Source: Planctomycetaceae bacterium
GTDB taxonomy: Bacteria > Planctomycetota > Planctomycetia > Pirellulales > Pirellulaceae
NCBI GenBank assembly: GCA_007694185.1
Contig: RECD01000088.1
Coordinates: 80,800 to 144,799, forward strand
Length of the DNA: 64,000 nucleotides
Direction: 5' to 3'
This document shows positions 27,539-37,081 of this stretch, piece by piece. The translations under genes were made by a program, and so were the position numbers. Under the pieces are notes generated by a model, which saw only the letters and a program-made list of their open reading frames with translations, did no database searches and had not been told where the DNA came from. Position 1 is the stretch's first letter, and the number at the start of each line of letters is the position of its first letter.

Positions 27539-28447
27539 ATGCGTAGCGACCGCCGACAATGGTTTCGTGATACCTGGATGACCGCGACCGCCGTCTCGAT
27601 AGCGGCCGCCACAGCCGAAACTCCAAGGGCCTTCGCCACGGAGCCGGACGTCGCCGAATCGCCGGCGACAGCTCCGCTCGTGCCGATGGTCGACACGAAC
27701 GTTCACGTAGGGTCGTGGCCGTTCCGACATCTGGCCGATTCGGAACCCCAAAGGCTGGTGACCAAATTGCGGCGTCTGGGCTTCACCCAGGCTTGGGCAT
27801 CCAGCTTTGACGCGATCCTCCATCGCGACCTGAGCGACGTCAATTCAAGGCTGGCAGCGTCCTGCCGAGAAGTGGGCACCGACTTCCTAGTGCCGTTCGG
27901 TGCGATCAACCCGAGCTTGCCCGATTGGGAGGAGGACCTGCGGCGTTGTCATGAAGTTCACCAAATGCCCGGGATCCGGATCTATCCCGGCTACCACGAT
28001 TACCGACTCGATGAACCGGTTTTCCGCAGACTGCTCGACCGAACCGTCGCCCGTGGCCTACTGTTGCAGCTCGTTGTCGCTCTCGAGGACACGCGAACCC
28101 AGCACCCTCGCCTGCGGGCGGAGGATGTCGACCTGTCGCCGCTACCCGAACTGCTCAAGGGGTTGCCGCGAGCCCGCGTCCTGCTGCTGGGCGGACGTCC
28201 AACCGGCAACCGATTCGGCGACCTCGCCGACGACCCACGGGTTCGTTTCGACACCTCTCGCATCGACGGGACCGACGGGATCGCGGCATGGGCCCGCCGC
28301 ACTTCGCCCAACCGTGTCCTGTTGGGAACTCACAGCCCGATGCTGATCACCCAAGCCAATCTGATCAAACTTTACGAGTCCGACCTGACCGACGCCGAAT
28401 TGCGCCAGATCTCCGGAACAGCCGCCTCCGAATGGCTGACGAACTGA
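27539..28447 (+). CDS. Tat-exported amidohydrolase-like TIM-barrel protein (atypical metal site)
   Basis: A 302-residue protein with a Tat-like leader (DRRQWFRDTWMTATAVSIA). An Amidohydrolase_2-like barrel starts at VDTNVHVGSWPFRHL and ends near VLLGTHSPML. The Asn-Val-His stretch holds only one of the usual HxH pair. The later strands that usually carry His show LLLQLVV and LLLGG, and the usual final Asp position reads GTHSP. So most canonical zinc ligands are missing. It is 9 bases after DUF1501 and 12 bases before a second barrel protein, and both probably act on the same exported pathway. The substrate is unknown. Confidence 0.75.
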   Translation: MRSDRRQWFRDTWMTATAVSIAAATAETPRAFATEPDVAESPATAPLVPMVDTNVHVGSWPFRHLADSEPQRLVTKLRRLGFTQAWASSFDAILHRDLSDVNSRLAASCREVGTDFLVPFGAINPSLPDWEEDLRRCHEVHQMPGIRIYPGYHDYRLDEPVFRRLLDRTVARGLLLQLVVALEDTRTQHPRLRAEDVDLSPLPELLKGLPRARVLLLGGRPTGNRFGDLADDPRVRFDTSRIDGTDGIAAWARRTSPNRVLLGTHSPMLITQANLIKLYESDLTDAELRQISGTAASEWLTN

Positions 28448-28459
28448 TCGAAAGAACTC

Positions 28460-29347
28460 ATGCCGCTGACCTCCACGCCTCACCGCCAACCCCCGGAACG
28501 CCTCGGGTTGCCGCCACGCGAAGTCTTGGATCGCTACGAGATTTGGGATTCCTACCTGACCCCCTCGATGGTCGATCCCGACGGCACCCGCCTGATGAAT
28601 GACATCCGGCGATCCCTGCCGACCCTCGATAAGGGCTCGATCCGTAAGTTTTGTGTCTTTTTACATGTCGGCTTGGGGACCGCGGAGCCGGCAACCGAAG
28701 CCCGCGTGCGGGAACATCCCGAAGATATCCTCGCCCCGCTGCAGGCTTGGCCGGACCGTGCGCTGGGAATGATTCAGCTTCAACCCGGCGACCCCCACCG
28801 ATCACTCGACGCGATCAACCGCTGGATCGCCGACGGCCCGATGATCGGCGTTTATTTTCCCGGGGATCGCCGAAATCCGCTGCCTTGCAACCACCCGAAT
28901 TATGAGCCGCTGGTCGCCCGAGTCGGTGAACTCGGCGGTTTGATCATGCAACACACCTGGGCGAGGACCGGCGGCAAAGATCACCCCGGGGTTTCGCATC
29001 CGACGGATCTAGCCGACTTGGCCGCCCGATTCCCGAACGTCCATTTCGTTTGCGCCCACGCCGGCGGAGAATGGGAAACGGGAATCCGGGCCATCCGGCG
29101 GCTGCCGAATGTCAGTATCGAAACCTCCGGATTCGATCCGACCGCCGGCTTCCTCGAAATGGCGGTCCGTGAATTGGGGGATGAGCGAATCCTGTTCGGC
29201 AGCCATCTGCCGTCTCGCTCTTTGGGTACCGAATTGAGCAAGGTCTTGGGGGCGGATTTGAAGGAATCTTCCAAACGCAGGATCCTGGGCGAAAACCTCC
29301 GTAAGCAACTGCGGCCGATTCTCGCGTCCCACGGCCGTTTGCCCTGA
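28460..29347 (+). CDS. Amidohydrolase_2-like TIM-barrel protein, partner of the preceding gene
   Basis: A 295-residue protein without an obvious signal peptide. It has the barrel's central motifs, with His in LIMQHTWART, His in VCAHAGGEWE and GSHLPSRSLG at the last strand. The usual N-terminal HxH is replaced by YEIWDSYLTPSM. The retained and lost ligands are roughly the reverse of the preceding protein. Uncharacterised TIM-barrel hydrolases of this type are common in planctomycete polysaccharide or organic-acid loci. It is the last gene of the 23225-29347 operon. Confidence 0.75.
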   Translation: MPLTSTPHRQPPERLGLPPREVLDRYEIWDSYLTPSMVDPDGTRLMNDIRRSLPTLDKGSIRKFCVFLHVGLGTAEPATEARVREHPEDILAPLQAWPDRALGMIQLQPGDPHRSLDAINRWIADGPMIGVYFPGDRRNPLPCNHPNYEPLVARVGELGGLIMQHTWARTGGKDHPGVSHPTDLADLAARFPNVHFVCAHAGGEWETGIRAIRRLPNVSIETSGFDPTAGFLEMAVRELGDERILFGSHLPSRSLGTELSKVLGADLKESSKRRILGENLRKQLRPILASHGRLP

Positions 29348-29513
29348 TCGCGAGGCCCAGCTACCGAGGTCACGCCCCCAGGCCATGCCGCCAAGTCGCG
29401 ACGCTTGGCGGTCGCGAACTCGTCGCCTCGAACTTCGACCTCCCCAACACCCCGGGGGCTAGAATGGGCGATTGCCAACCCCGTCGATCCGTCACCAAAC
29501 CACTCGCCTTGCG

Positions 29514-31835
29514 ATGCCGAATTTTCTCCGCAAACCTCGCCTCCTGCTCCTGTCGGCATGCTTCGGTTGGACCGTCGCGGGACCGCCCGCTCAAGAGGGC
29601 TCTACGCAACCGCCACCTCCAGCGGAGTCGGAATATCAACAATCAGTCCTCCCGAGCTTGCTGACCTACTGTGGCGATTGTCATTCCGGTGACCAACCCG
29701 CAGCTGGGGTGGCGTTCGAGAAGCTAGACGTCGGACGCGCTCAGACGTCGGACCGGTCGATCTGGAAAAAAGTCCATACCCAGATCGAAGCCGGGATCAT
29801 GCCGCCCCCTGATTCGGAGCAACCCTCGGACGCCGAACGACAACGTTGGACGGACTGGATCGACCGACACTCGCTTCAGGTCGCTTGCGACGGCCCGGCC
29901 TATCCCGGCCGCGTCACCCTCAGGCGGTTGAACCGAAACGAATACAACCGGACCATCCGTGACCTGATCGGCATCGACCATCGCCCCGCCGATCAATTCC
30001 CCTCCGATGACGTGGGTTACGGGTTCGACAACATCGGCGACGTGCTGACCCTGCCACCGGTCCTGCTGGAACGCTATCTCGATGCGGCCGAGGAGGTCGT
30101 CAGGCGCGCGATCATCGTCCCCGAAGCCGAATTCGCCCCGGTCCGATCGATCGCCGGCAAAACCCTCGCCTCGGTCGGGGAAGCCGGGGACGATCACGAC
30201 TTCACTGCGACCGCCGACTACTTGATCCGCGTCGATGCCTACGGCGATCAGGCGGGACCGGAACCGGCCAAGATGGCTTTCCTGCTCGATGGCGAAAGTT
30301 TGATTGTGGCCGATGTACCTGCTACAGCGGACGCTCCGGGAACCTATGAACATTCCCTGCGGGTCGATTCCGGACGCCATCGGGTCGCCGTCAAGTTCCT
30401 GAACGATTACTACCAACCGGAACACCCAGACCCCAAACTTCGTGGCGACCGAAACCTACACGTGCGGGCGATCCATGTGATCGGGCCGATCGGGGTGCTC
30501 CCAGACGACTTGCCCGCGTCTCACCGCCGATTGATCCCCCGACCCCCGGTCAAGGATGCCGACAGCGCCGCCCTGTCGGCGGCGGCACGCTCCAACTTGG
30601 CAACCTTTTTGCCGCACGCTTTTCGCCGCCCGGTCGATCCGAGCGAGACGGAGCGGTACGGCCGGATCGCCGACCTGGTGCTCGCCGATGAAGGCAGTTT
30701 CGAGCGGGCGATGCAGGTCGCGGTTCAAGCCGCCCTGGTTTCTCCGGCCTTCCTGTTTCGGGTCGAAAGGCAGCCCGTCGAAGACTCCTCGGAACCGTTT
30801 CTGCGACTGAACGATTTCGAACTCGCTACCCGACTGAGCTACTTCCTATGGGCCGCCCCGCCGGACCTACCGCTCTTGCGGGCCGCCGCGGACGGGAAGC
30901 TAAGTGACCCGAAAACCGTTCGGCAGCAGATTCGCCGAATGCTCCGCGACCCGCGGATCGAAGGCCTGGTCGAGGACTTCGCGGGTCAATGGCTGCAACT
31001 GCGTAACCTGGAAACGATCGCGATCGATCGCGATCGCTTCGCCGAGTTCACTCCGGAATTGCGGACGGCCATGCGGCAAGAAACCGAATTACTATTCGCG
31101 TCGATCATCCGAGAAAATCGTAGCGTGATCGAATTATTGTCAGCCGATTACGCATTCCTGGACAGCCAATTGGCGAAACTCTACGGGATCGAGGGTGTCG
31201 ACGGAGACGAGTTCCGCCGCGTGTCGCTGTCCGGCACATCGCGTGGCGGCCTGCTCGGTCAGGCCGCGATCCTGACCGTGACCTCGAACCCTACCCGAAC
31301 GTCACCGGTAAAACGCGGCAAATGGATCCTCGAAAATCTGCTCGCCGCACCGCCTCCACCGGCGCCGCCCAACGTCCCCACTTTGGAAGCCGCCGCCGGA
31401 GACAACTCGGCCCCGGTCTCGCTCCGAGAACAATTGGAATTGCATCGCTCAAAAGCGGAGTGCGCGGCCTGCCATCGGTTGATGGACCCGCTCGGCTTCG
31501 GTCTGGAGAACTTCGACGCGATCGGCCGCTGGCGAGACGAAGATCAGAGGCGACCGATCGACGCACAAGGTGAACTCCCCGACGGCCGCTCGTTCACCGG
31601 GCCAGCCGAATTGCGAACGGTTCTGCTGGAGCGGCAACACGAGTTCCGCCGCTGTGTGGCCTCCAAATTGTTGACCTTTGCCCTGGGGCGGGGGTTGGAA
31701 TATTTCGACGAATGCACCCTCGATGACATCACCGCCGGCATGTCTGCGGAGGGCGATCGCTTCGAAGCCCTCGTGTGGCAGATCGTCAAGAGTCGGCCCT
31801 TTCGGTTCCAAGCCCGCACGCGGATGCCGGAGTAA
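29514..31835 (+). CDS. Secreted DUF1587/1592/1588/1585 cytochrome-type protein
   Basis: The protein has 773 residues from the ATG at 29514, chosen because it begins a signal peptide (MPNFLRKPRLLLLSACFGW); an upstream TTG at 29472 is unlikely. An N-terminal PSCyt-like heme motif, CGDCH, is at 53-57, followed by GIMPPPD. Next come the DUF1587 motif LRRLNRNEYNRTIRDLIG, DUF1592 (TRLSYFLWAAPPDLPL, FAGQWLQLRNL), and DUF1588/1585 with CAACHRLMDPLGFGLENFD at about 650-668. These multi-DUF proteins are exported planctomycete cytochromes whose partner is normally a DUF1552 protein, as found 183 bases downstream. Confidence 0.92.
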   Translation: MPNFLRKPRLLLLSACFGWTVAGPPAQEGSTQPPPPAESEYQQSVLPSLLTYCGDCHSGDQPAAGVAFEKLDVGRAQTSDRSIWKKVHTQIEAGIMPPPDSEQPSDAERQRWTDWIDRHSLQVACDGPAYPGRVTLRRLNRNEYNRTIRDLIGIDHRPADQFPSDDVGYGFDNIGDVLTLPPVLLERYLDAAEEVVRRAIIVPEAEFAPVRSIAGKTLASVGEAGDDHDFTATADYLIRVDAYGDQAGPEPAKMAFLLDGESLIVADVPATADAPGTYEHSLRVDSGRHRVAVKFLNDYYQPEHPDPKLRGDRNLHVRAIHVIGPIGVLPDDLPASHRRLIPRPPVKDADSAALSAAARSNLATFLPHAFRRPVDPSETERYGRIADLVLADEGSFERAMQVAVQAALVSPAFLFRVERQPVEDSSEPFLRLNDFELATRLSYFLWAAPPDLPLLRAAADGKLSDPKTVRQQIRRMLRDPRIEGLVEDFAGQWLQLRNLETIAIDRDRFAEFTPELRTAMRQETELLFASIIRENRSVIELLSADYAFLDSQLAKLYGIEGVDGDEFRRVSLSGTSRGGLLGQAAILTVTSNPTRTSPVKRGKWILENLLAAPPPPAPPNVPTLEAAAGDNSAPVSLREQLELHRSKAECAACHRLMDPLGFGLENFDAIGRWRDEDQRRPIDAQGELPDGRSFTGPAELRTVLLERQHEFRRCVASKLLTFALGRGLEYFDECTLDDITAGMSAEGDRFEALVWQIVKSRPFRFQARTRMPE

Positions 31836-32018
31836 GCCGCCCCGCCTCGCCGGAACGCACGATGGGGCACGCCTGCTGCCCGGCGGCGACACAGCGATAA
31901 CTCGGGTTTTGACTGGAGCCGACCAGACGAACCCCCTAAACTGATCTGCGGTGGGCCGTTACCTAGGGCCGCGATTCTCGTTCCTGGCCTTCACCATCCC
32001 CTCCTTGCAGGCTGCCCG

Positions 32019-33350
32019 ATGAACCTCCCACGCATCTCCCGTCGGACCACGCTCAAAGGCCTCGGCACCGCAGTCGCCTTGCCGATGCTCGATGCCATGC
32101 AACCACGGGCCTGGAGCGCGGAAGCCGTCCAACGTCCGCTTCGCATGGCCTTTTTGTATGTCCCCAACGGCAAACACATGCCGGATTGGTTACCCGCAGC
32201 GGAAGGGAACGATTACGAACTGCCCCGAACCCTTCTGCCACTCGCCGACCTGCGAAGTGACTTCTGCATCCTGTCAGGTTTGACCCACAAGAAGGCCAAC
32301 GCGAACGGGGATGGTGGTGGCGACCACGCCCGTGCGCTAACCACGTTTTTGACCGGAACCCAAGCCCGCAAAACCGATGGCGCCGACATTCGGGCGGGCG
32401 TCTCGGTCGATCAGATCGCCGCGACCCAGTTCGGAAAACAGACCCGTTTCGCGTCGCTGGAAATCGGCGCCGACTCAGGAGCACAATCCGGAAATTGCGA
32501 CTCGGGTTATAGCTGCGCCTATTCAACCAACATCTCGTGGCGAAACGAACGTCAACCGGTTCCCAAAGAGGTCGACCCACGGCTGATTTTCGATCGCCTG
32601 TTTACATCCGGACGGCCCGGGGAATCAGCCGAAGCCCGTGCCCGACGCGAGCGTTACAACAAGAGCATCCTCGATTTGGTCCGAGAAGATGCCGACAAAT
32701 TGCAGCGAACTGTCGGGCTGTCTGACCGACGAAAATTGGACGAATACCTGAACGCGATCCGGGAACTGGAAGTTCGCATCGCCAAAGCCACCCAAGCCCC
32801 GGACAGCGATTCGATCGCGTTAGAACGTCCCCAGGGCATTCCTGCGTCGTACGAAGATCATCTGCGGATCCTTGGAGATCTCGTTGTGCTCGCCTTCCAA
32901 ACGGATACGACGCGGGTTTCGACCTTCGTGTTCGCGAACGAAGGGAGCAACCGCAGTTACCCGTTCCTGGAAGTCCCCGAAGGGCATCACGACCTTTCGC
33001 ACCACGAGGGCAAGCAGGAGAAGCAAACGAAGATCCAGAAGATCAACGAGTTTCATGTCACCCAGTTGGCCTACTTCCTGAAACGCATGAAGGAGGTTCG
33101 TGAAGGGGACGAATCCTTGCTCGATCGCAGCTTGGTCGTGTACGGCAGCGGCATCGGGGACGGCAATGCGCACAACCACAACAACCTGCCGATCCTGTTG
33201 GCCGGCGGTGGCGGCGGATTCGTCCGGCCCGGCAAGCACATCGCCTACCCGGACGGCACGCCGCTGACGAACCTCTACCTGTCGATGCTCGATGCCGCCG
33301 ACATCCACCTCGAACAACTCGGCGATAGCACCGGCCGACTCGCTCTCTGA
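32019..33350 (+). CDS. DUF1552 domain protein, Tat-exported
   Basis: A 443-residue protein with a Tat leader (SRRTTLKGLGTAVALPML). The body matches DUF1552: FLYVPNGKHMPDWLP, LSGLTHKKAN, GVSVDQIAA and YGSGIGDGNAHNHNNLPIL. The family is tied to DUF1592-group cytochrome proteins such as the preceding gene. A possible promoter upstream (TTGACT 31909, TAAACT 31937) has a 22-base spacer, too long to trust. The gene ends 24 bases before the convergent fructosamine kinase stop. Confidence 0.92.
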   Translation: MNLPRISRRTTLKGLGTAVALPMLDAMQPRAWSAEAVQRPLRMAFLYVPNGKHMPDWLPAAEGNDYELPRTLLPLADLRSDFCILSGLTHKKANANGDGGGDHARALTTFLTGTQARKTDGADIRAGVSVDQIAATQFGKQTRFASLEIGADSGAQSGNCDSGYSCAYSTNISWRNERQPVPKEVDPRLIFDRLFTSGRPGESAEARARRERYNKSILDLVREDADKLQRTVGLSDRRKLDEYLNAIRELEVRIAKATQAPDSDSIALERPQGIPASYEDHLRILGDLVVLAFQTDTTRVSTFVFANEGSNRSYPFLEVPEGHHDLSHHEGKQEKQTKIQKINEFHVTQLAYFLKRMKEVREGDESLLDRSLVVYGSGIGDGNAHNHNNLPILLAGGGGGFVRPGKHIAYPDGTPLTNLYLSMLDAADIHLEQLGDSTGRLAL

Positions 33351-33374
33351 TTCCCCCCGGCCCAGGTTCGCCAC

Positions 33375-34358
33375 TCAGACGCCTGCCAGGACGTTCCCGA
33401 CCGATCGACGGCAGGCGGAGAGATACCCCTCGCCGAACAGGTTCAGATGGTTCAGCAAGTGGTAGAGTTTGTAAATTTCCGCACGCCGTCGCCAGCCACT
33501 TGGCAACGGCCATTCCTCTTCGTACCCCCGAAAGAATTCCGCCGGACAGCCCCCAAAGAGTAGCAGCATGCCGAATTCGGCCTCCCGACAACCGTGGTAG
33601 CTTGCCGGGTCGAAGATCACCGGTTGGCCGTCGAGGTCCCGTAAGTAGTTGCCGCTCCACAGGTCGCCGTGAAGCAAGCACGTTTCCTCCGCACGCCCAT
33701 GCAGCAAGTCGCCCAATGACTCGATCACCCGATCGACGTCGCGACGGAGTGTCACGTCGGCTTTTCCGCTGTCGGTGGCCCAGCGGATTTGAATGCCCAA
33801 GCGATTCTGAGCAACGAAATCTTCCCATGAATCCGACGGCCGATTGATCTGGCGGGAAGCGCCGAGAAAATTGTCTGAGTCCGATCCGATCCGCCGGCCG
33901 ACCGAAAGCCGATGCAAGGCCGCCAATCGCCGGCCGAAGGTCTCGAAAAAGGCCCCATTACCCGAGTTCGGTTCAGCCGACTCGATCCACTCGGTTACCA
34001 GGTAGGCCCTGTCGCCGATCGACCTGACCTGAATCGGCTCCGGCACCCGAACGGCCCCCACCGCTGCCAGGGCTCGCAGGCCCTCGACTTCCCGCTGATA
34101 CGGTTCCAGGAAAGCCGCAGTCTTGGTTTTAACCAAAAACGCCCGCTCCACCGCCGCCGGCGAGACCGTCGATTGCCCGCTGGTCTCGTCCACGAAGCCG
34201 GGCGGGTTCGCACCATGGACCGGCCCATCGATTCGGGCGACCAGCCGAACTTGAACCCTCCAGGCGTCGCTGATGCAACCCCCGGCCACGGGCCGGCAGT
34301 CGACAACCTCACCATGCGATCGAAAAAGTTCGGCGAGGCGAAGATCGGAAAAACGCAT
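33375..34358 (-). CDS. Fructosamine/ketosamine kinase family protein
   Basis: The protein has 327 residues from the ATG at 34358 (MRFSDLRLAELFRSHG). The open frame extends upstream to 34616, but that part overlaps the next gene and lacks similarity. Family motifs: VEGLRALAAVGAVRVPEP, YLVTEWIESA, LHGDLWSGNYL (catalytic HGD), FDPASYHGCREAEFGM (metal-binding Asp) and YKLYHLLNHLNLFG near the C-terminus. These cytosolic enzymes phosphorylate ketoamine adducts on proteins, leading to their removal. A 60-residue insertion with VARIDGPVHGANPPG lies in the N-lobe. The gene is 70 bases downstream of a hypothetical gene. Confidence 0.9.
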   Translation of the reverse strand: MRFSDLRLAELFRSHGEVVDCRPVAGGCISDAWRVQVRLVARIDGPVHGANPPGFVDETSGQSTVSPAAVERAFLVKTKTAAFLEPYQREVEGLRALAAVGAVRVPEPIQVRSIGDRAYLVTEWIESAEPNSGNGAFFETFGRRLAALHRLSVGRRIGSDSDNFLGASRQINRPSDSWEDFVAQNRLGIQIRWATDSGKADVTLRRDVDRVIESLGDLLHGRAEETCLLHGDLWSGNYLRDLDGQPVIFDPASYHGCREAEFGMLLLFGGCPAEFFRGYEEEWPLPSGWRRRAEIYKLYHLLNHLNLFGEGYLSACRRSVGNVLAGV

Positions 34359-34428
34359 CAGATCCGGTTCAAAAATCAACCCTTCCGCTGCCCTGATGCC
34401 TCGAAATCGTAACCGGCCGGCAACGGGG

Positions 34429-34992
34429 TCAGGCGCGGGAGGGCATCTGGCGGGGAAACGGCGGATGTTCTCTGGGAGGTGGTTCTCGGTCAAACTCCTC
34501 TTGCCAGCGCCGTCGCTCCACCGGGCTCGCGTAGTAGCGCAGCCAGGTTTCATCGTCCGCATCGTCCAGACAGCGCCAATGCAGGTAATTTCGCGGCAGG
34601 TCCACCTTCTTCTCACAACTCGGCAAGATGTCCCGATAAATCAACGTGTAGAGTTGGCGGTCGCTGAGATGATCAGTGCATTCCAGGATGATCTTGGCGG
34701 AATGGAGCTGCCGGATGGTCTGCCAGAGAAGGTGATGAATCGTGTCTTGATCGAGGTGGTCAGGGTGCGGCAATTGCAATGGCGGTTCGAACCACTGCGC
34801 GATCGGCATCGCCGGAGCTCGCTCCCAGGCCAGCATGGAGGCGAGGTACTCGTTTTCGACGATCAGCGACATTCGCCCCGCAGACGTTTCACCAAACGAA
34901 TCATCGATGTATGGCTCCAACTCGTCACGCAACCTCGCATTGTCGAGCAACAAATCGACTTCGTCGAACATCGGTCGCCCCATTTCATTCAT
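34429..34992 (-). CDS. Conserved-looking hypothetical protein
   Basis: A 187-residue, acidic, soluble protein with no signal peptide or membrane segment, starting MNEMGRPMFDEVD. It is rich in Trp, His and Asp, with phrases such as YRDILPSCEKKVDLPRNYLH and DDETWLRYYASPVERRRWQ and a proline-rich end. I do not recognise the family. Coding is supported by residue composition and by the lack of a competing frame. It lies between fliJ and the fructosamine kinase on the same strand. Confidence 0.75.
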   Translation of the reverse strand: MNEMGRPMFDEVDLLLDNARLRDELEPYIDDSFGETSAGRMSLIVENEYLASMLAWERAPAMPIAQWFEPPLQLPHPDHLDQDTIHHLLWQTIRQLHSAKIILECTDHLSDRQLYTLIYRDILPSCEKKVDLPRNYLHWRCLDDADDETWLRYYASPVERRRWQEEFDREPPPREHPPFPRQMPSRA

Positions 34993-35139
34993 GCTTCACC
35001 CGGCCAACATCGAAACGTTCGCAGACGTAAAGACCGACTCGTGATCATCCCCCGCAGAAGCGGATGGACAACCGACTCGGAAATCGCCTCTGAGTTCGAT
35101 CTTATCTTTGCCAGGCCCTAGCTCAAGAATCGGATGAGG

Positions 35140-35172
35140 GAAAATGGTCGAAGGTGGAAAAAAAGCACTTTT
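35140..35172 (-). terminator. AT-rich hairpin after fliJ, weak terminator candidate
   Basis: Directly after the fliJ stop, the minus strand reads AAAAAAGTGCTTTTTTT then CCAC, forming an A:U hairpin (GTGAAAAAA with TTTTTTCCAC, one bulge). It has no GC stem, so termination would be weak. Confidence 0.25.
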
Positions 35173-35173
35173 T

Positions 35174-35638
35174 TCACTCACCTGATCGTTGCGACCGGTC
35201 CATTTTCACTTTGCCGCGATTGATTTCTTCGGCTTCCCGCTGCTCGGCCGCCAAGAAGCGTTCCCGATGAGCCCGGTGATCGCGACTGGAAAGCTTATCC
35301 CAACGACGGCATTCGATTTCGGCGGCTTGCAACCCGGTGCGGATGGCTTCGACCCGAAGCTCGGCCTCCGCTTCCTCGGCAACAAGTCTCGCGTCTTGGA
35401 GGGCGAGCGTCTGTTCGTAACGAGCCTGTTCTCGCAACGTCTCGGCACGGATGACGCCGAGCCGGGAGGCCCGATGTCGCCACATCGCCTCCCGCTTGAG
35501 CGCCGCCAAGTCCGACCGTCGCTCTCGAATCGTGTCCGCGGTCGCCATCGCGGCAGCCAGTTCCATGCGGATCGCGTCACGCTCCGCCTCCCGGACCCGC
35601 AGGACAGCCTGAAATCGAAAATGAAAACGCTGGCTCAT
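35174..35638 (-). CDS. fliJ: FliJ-like flagellar export chaperone
   Basis: The protein has 154 residues from the ATG at 35638 (MSQRFHFRFQAVLRVREAE), the typical FliJ N-terminus. An in-frame start at 35689 would add 17 non-conserved residues. The rest is a long antiparallel coiled coil, rich in Glu, Arg and Ala. FliJ sits in the centre of the FliI hexamer and helps couple ATP hydrolysis to flagellar protein export. FliJ is poorly conserved; the call rests on size, coiled coil and position after fliI. Confidence 0.82.
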   Translation of the reverse strand: MSQRFHFRFQAVLRVREAERDAIRMELAAAMATADTIRERRSDLAALKREAMWRHRASRLGVIRAETLREQARYEQTLALQDARLVAEEAEAELRVEAIRTGLQAAEIECRRWDKLSSRDHRAHRERFLAAEQREAEEINRGKVKMDRSQRSGE

Positions 35639-35746
35639 GGAACTGTCGGCGATTTTGCAGATGGTGCGAACCAAAGGAACCGGAGACATCGCTCAACCGC
35701 CCGAACCCTTGCGATCGACCGCTTCCCCGGCAGGCACGTCGGCGGA

Positions 35747-37081
35747 TCACGGCACGCTCTGAACCAAGGACAACAGGTCCTGTTGGGCCGCGTCCAGGGT
35801 GAATCGTTGGTCAGTCCGTTGCCGCAGCAAACCGCCGGCGGCATCGCGGATGGCGATCGCCCGATCGACCGATGGCTGGCTACCAGCCCGGTAGGCACCG
35901 ATCGAAATCAGGTCGGCATGTCGGCGGTATTCTGCCAAATCTCGCCGCAACGACTCCGCCGCGTCGGCCACCTCGGGACGAACCAAGTGGGGCTGCAAGC
36001 GGCTGACACTCTCCAGAATGTCGATCGCCGGCCAATGGGCCTCTTCGGCAAGCGCTCGACTGAGCACAATGTGACCGTCGAGCAAGCCACGCATCGTGTC
36101 CGCGATCGGTTCGTTCAAATCATCTCCCTCCACCAGCACGCTGTAAAAAGCGGTGATCGACCCGGTTTCCGACCGCCCCGCCCGTTCGACCAACCGGGGC
36201 AGTGCCGCAAACACCCCCGGCGTGTAGCCACGACTCGTCACGGGCTCTCCCGCCGCCAAGGACAATTCCCGCTGGGCCATGGCCATGCGGGTGATCGAAT
36301 CGACCAACAGCAACACGTGGCCGCCTTCGTCTCGCATCGATTCGGCGATCGCGGTGGCGGTCCAAGCCGCCTGCACCCGCAACGCCGCGGGCTGATCGCT
36401 GGTCGCCACTACCAGGACACAGCGGGCCATCCCGTCCGGTCCCAGCGCTCGCTCGACAAAGTCACGGACCTCACGGCCACGCTCGCCGACCATCGCGACG
36501 ACGATCGCGTCGGCTCCCGTGCCTCGAGCTAACATCCCCAACAAACTGCTCTTCCCGACCCCCGAACCGGCGAAGATGCCCATCCGTTGACCTCGCCCCA
36601 CCGTCAGCATCGCATCGATCGCACGGACACCGGTCGAGACGGGCTGGTCGATCGGCGGACGCGACCAGGATGCCGGCGCTCTCGAATCGCCTGCCAAGGC
36701 CGTCGCACCCCGCCCCACTTCGCGGCCATCTAAAGGACAGCCCAAAGCATCCAAGACTTGGCCCATCAACCGAAACCCGACCGGAATCCTCAACCCCTGA
36801 TCGACCAATGTGACGACGTCCCCGGCCGAAAACGCCGCTTCTTCCCCAAGCGGTGCCAAGACCGGCCTTGTCCCCTGAAAACCGATCACTTGGGCGTCAC
36901 AACTGCGCCCCCGAGCCAATTCGATGCGCAGGACCGCCCCCAGAGGAACAGTCATCCCCTCGACGATCACGTTCCCGCCCAACACCGCGGCAACCCGCCC
37001 GCGAATCGCCAGCGGACAAGTCGCGTCTAGCCGTTGTCGGATCACGTCCGCTGTGGGCAGCGAGGGCGGCTTAAGCATCAT
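35747..37081 (-). CDS. fliI: Flagellum-specific ATP synthase FliI
   Basis: A 444-residue protein with Walker A AGSGVGKSSL at about 171-180, Walker B region VLLLVDSITRMAMAQRE, and SRGYTPGVFAALPRLVERAG, the FliI/YscN signature. Length is normal (E. coli 457). It is the cytoplasmic ATPase of the flagellar type III export apparatus, working with FliH and FliJ. The start overlaps the end of fliH by 11 bases; two ATG codons are in tandem at 37081 and 37078. Confidence 0.96.
   Translation of the reverse strand: MMLKPPSLPTADVIRQRLDATCPLAIRGRVAAVLGGNVIVEGMTVPLGAVLRIELARGRSCDAQVIGFQGTRPVLAPLGEEAAFSAGDVVTLVDQGLRIPVGFRLMGQVLDALGCPLDGREVGRGATALAGDSRAPASWSRPPIDQPVSTGVRAIDAMLTVGRGQRMGIFAGSGVGKSSLLGMLARGTGADAIVVAMVGERGREVRDFVERALGPDGMARCVLVVATSDQPAALRVQAAWTATAIAESMRDEGGHVLLLVDSITRMAMAQRELSLAAGEPVTSRGYTPGVFAALPRLVERAGRSETGSITAFYSVLVEGDDLNEPIADTMRGLLDGHIVLSRALAEEAHWPAIDILESVSRLQPHLVRPEVADAAESLRRDLAEYRRHADLISIGAYRAGSQPSVDRAIAIRDAAGGLLRQRTDQRFTLDAAQQDLLSLVQSVP

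Noticed and set aside
31909..31942. TTGACT and TAAACT as a promoter of the DUF1552 gene
   Set aside because: The spacing is 22 bases, outside the usual 16-19.
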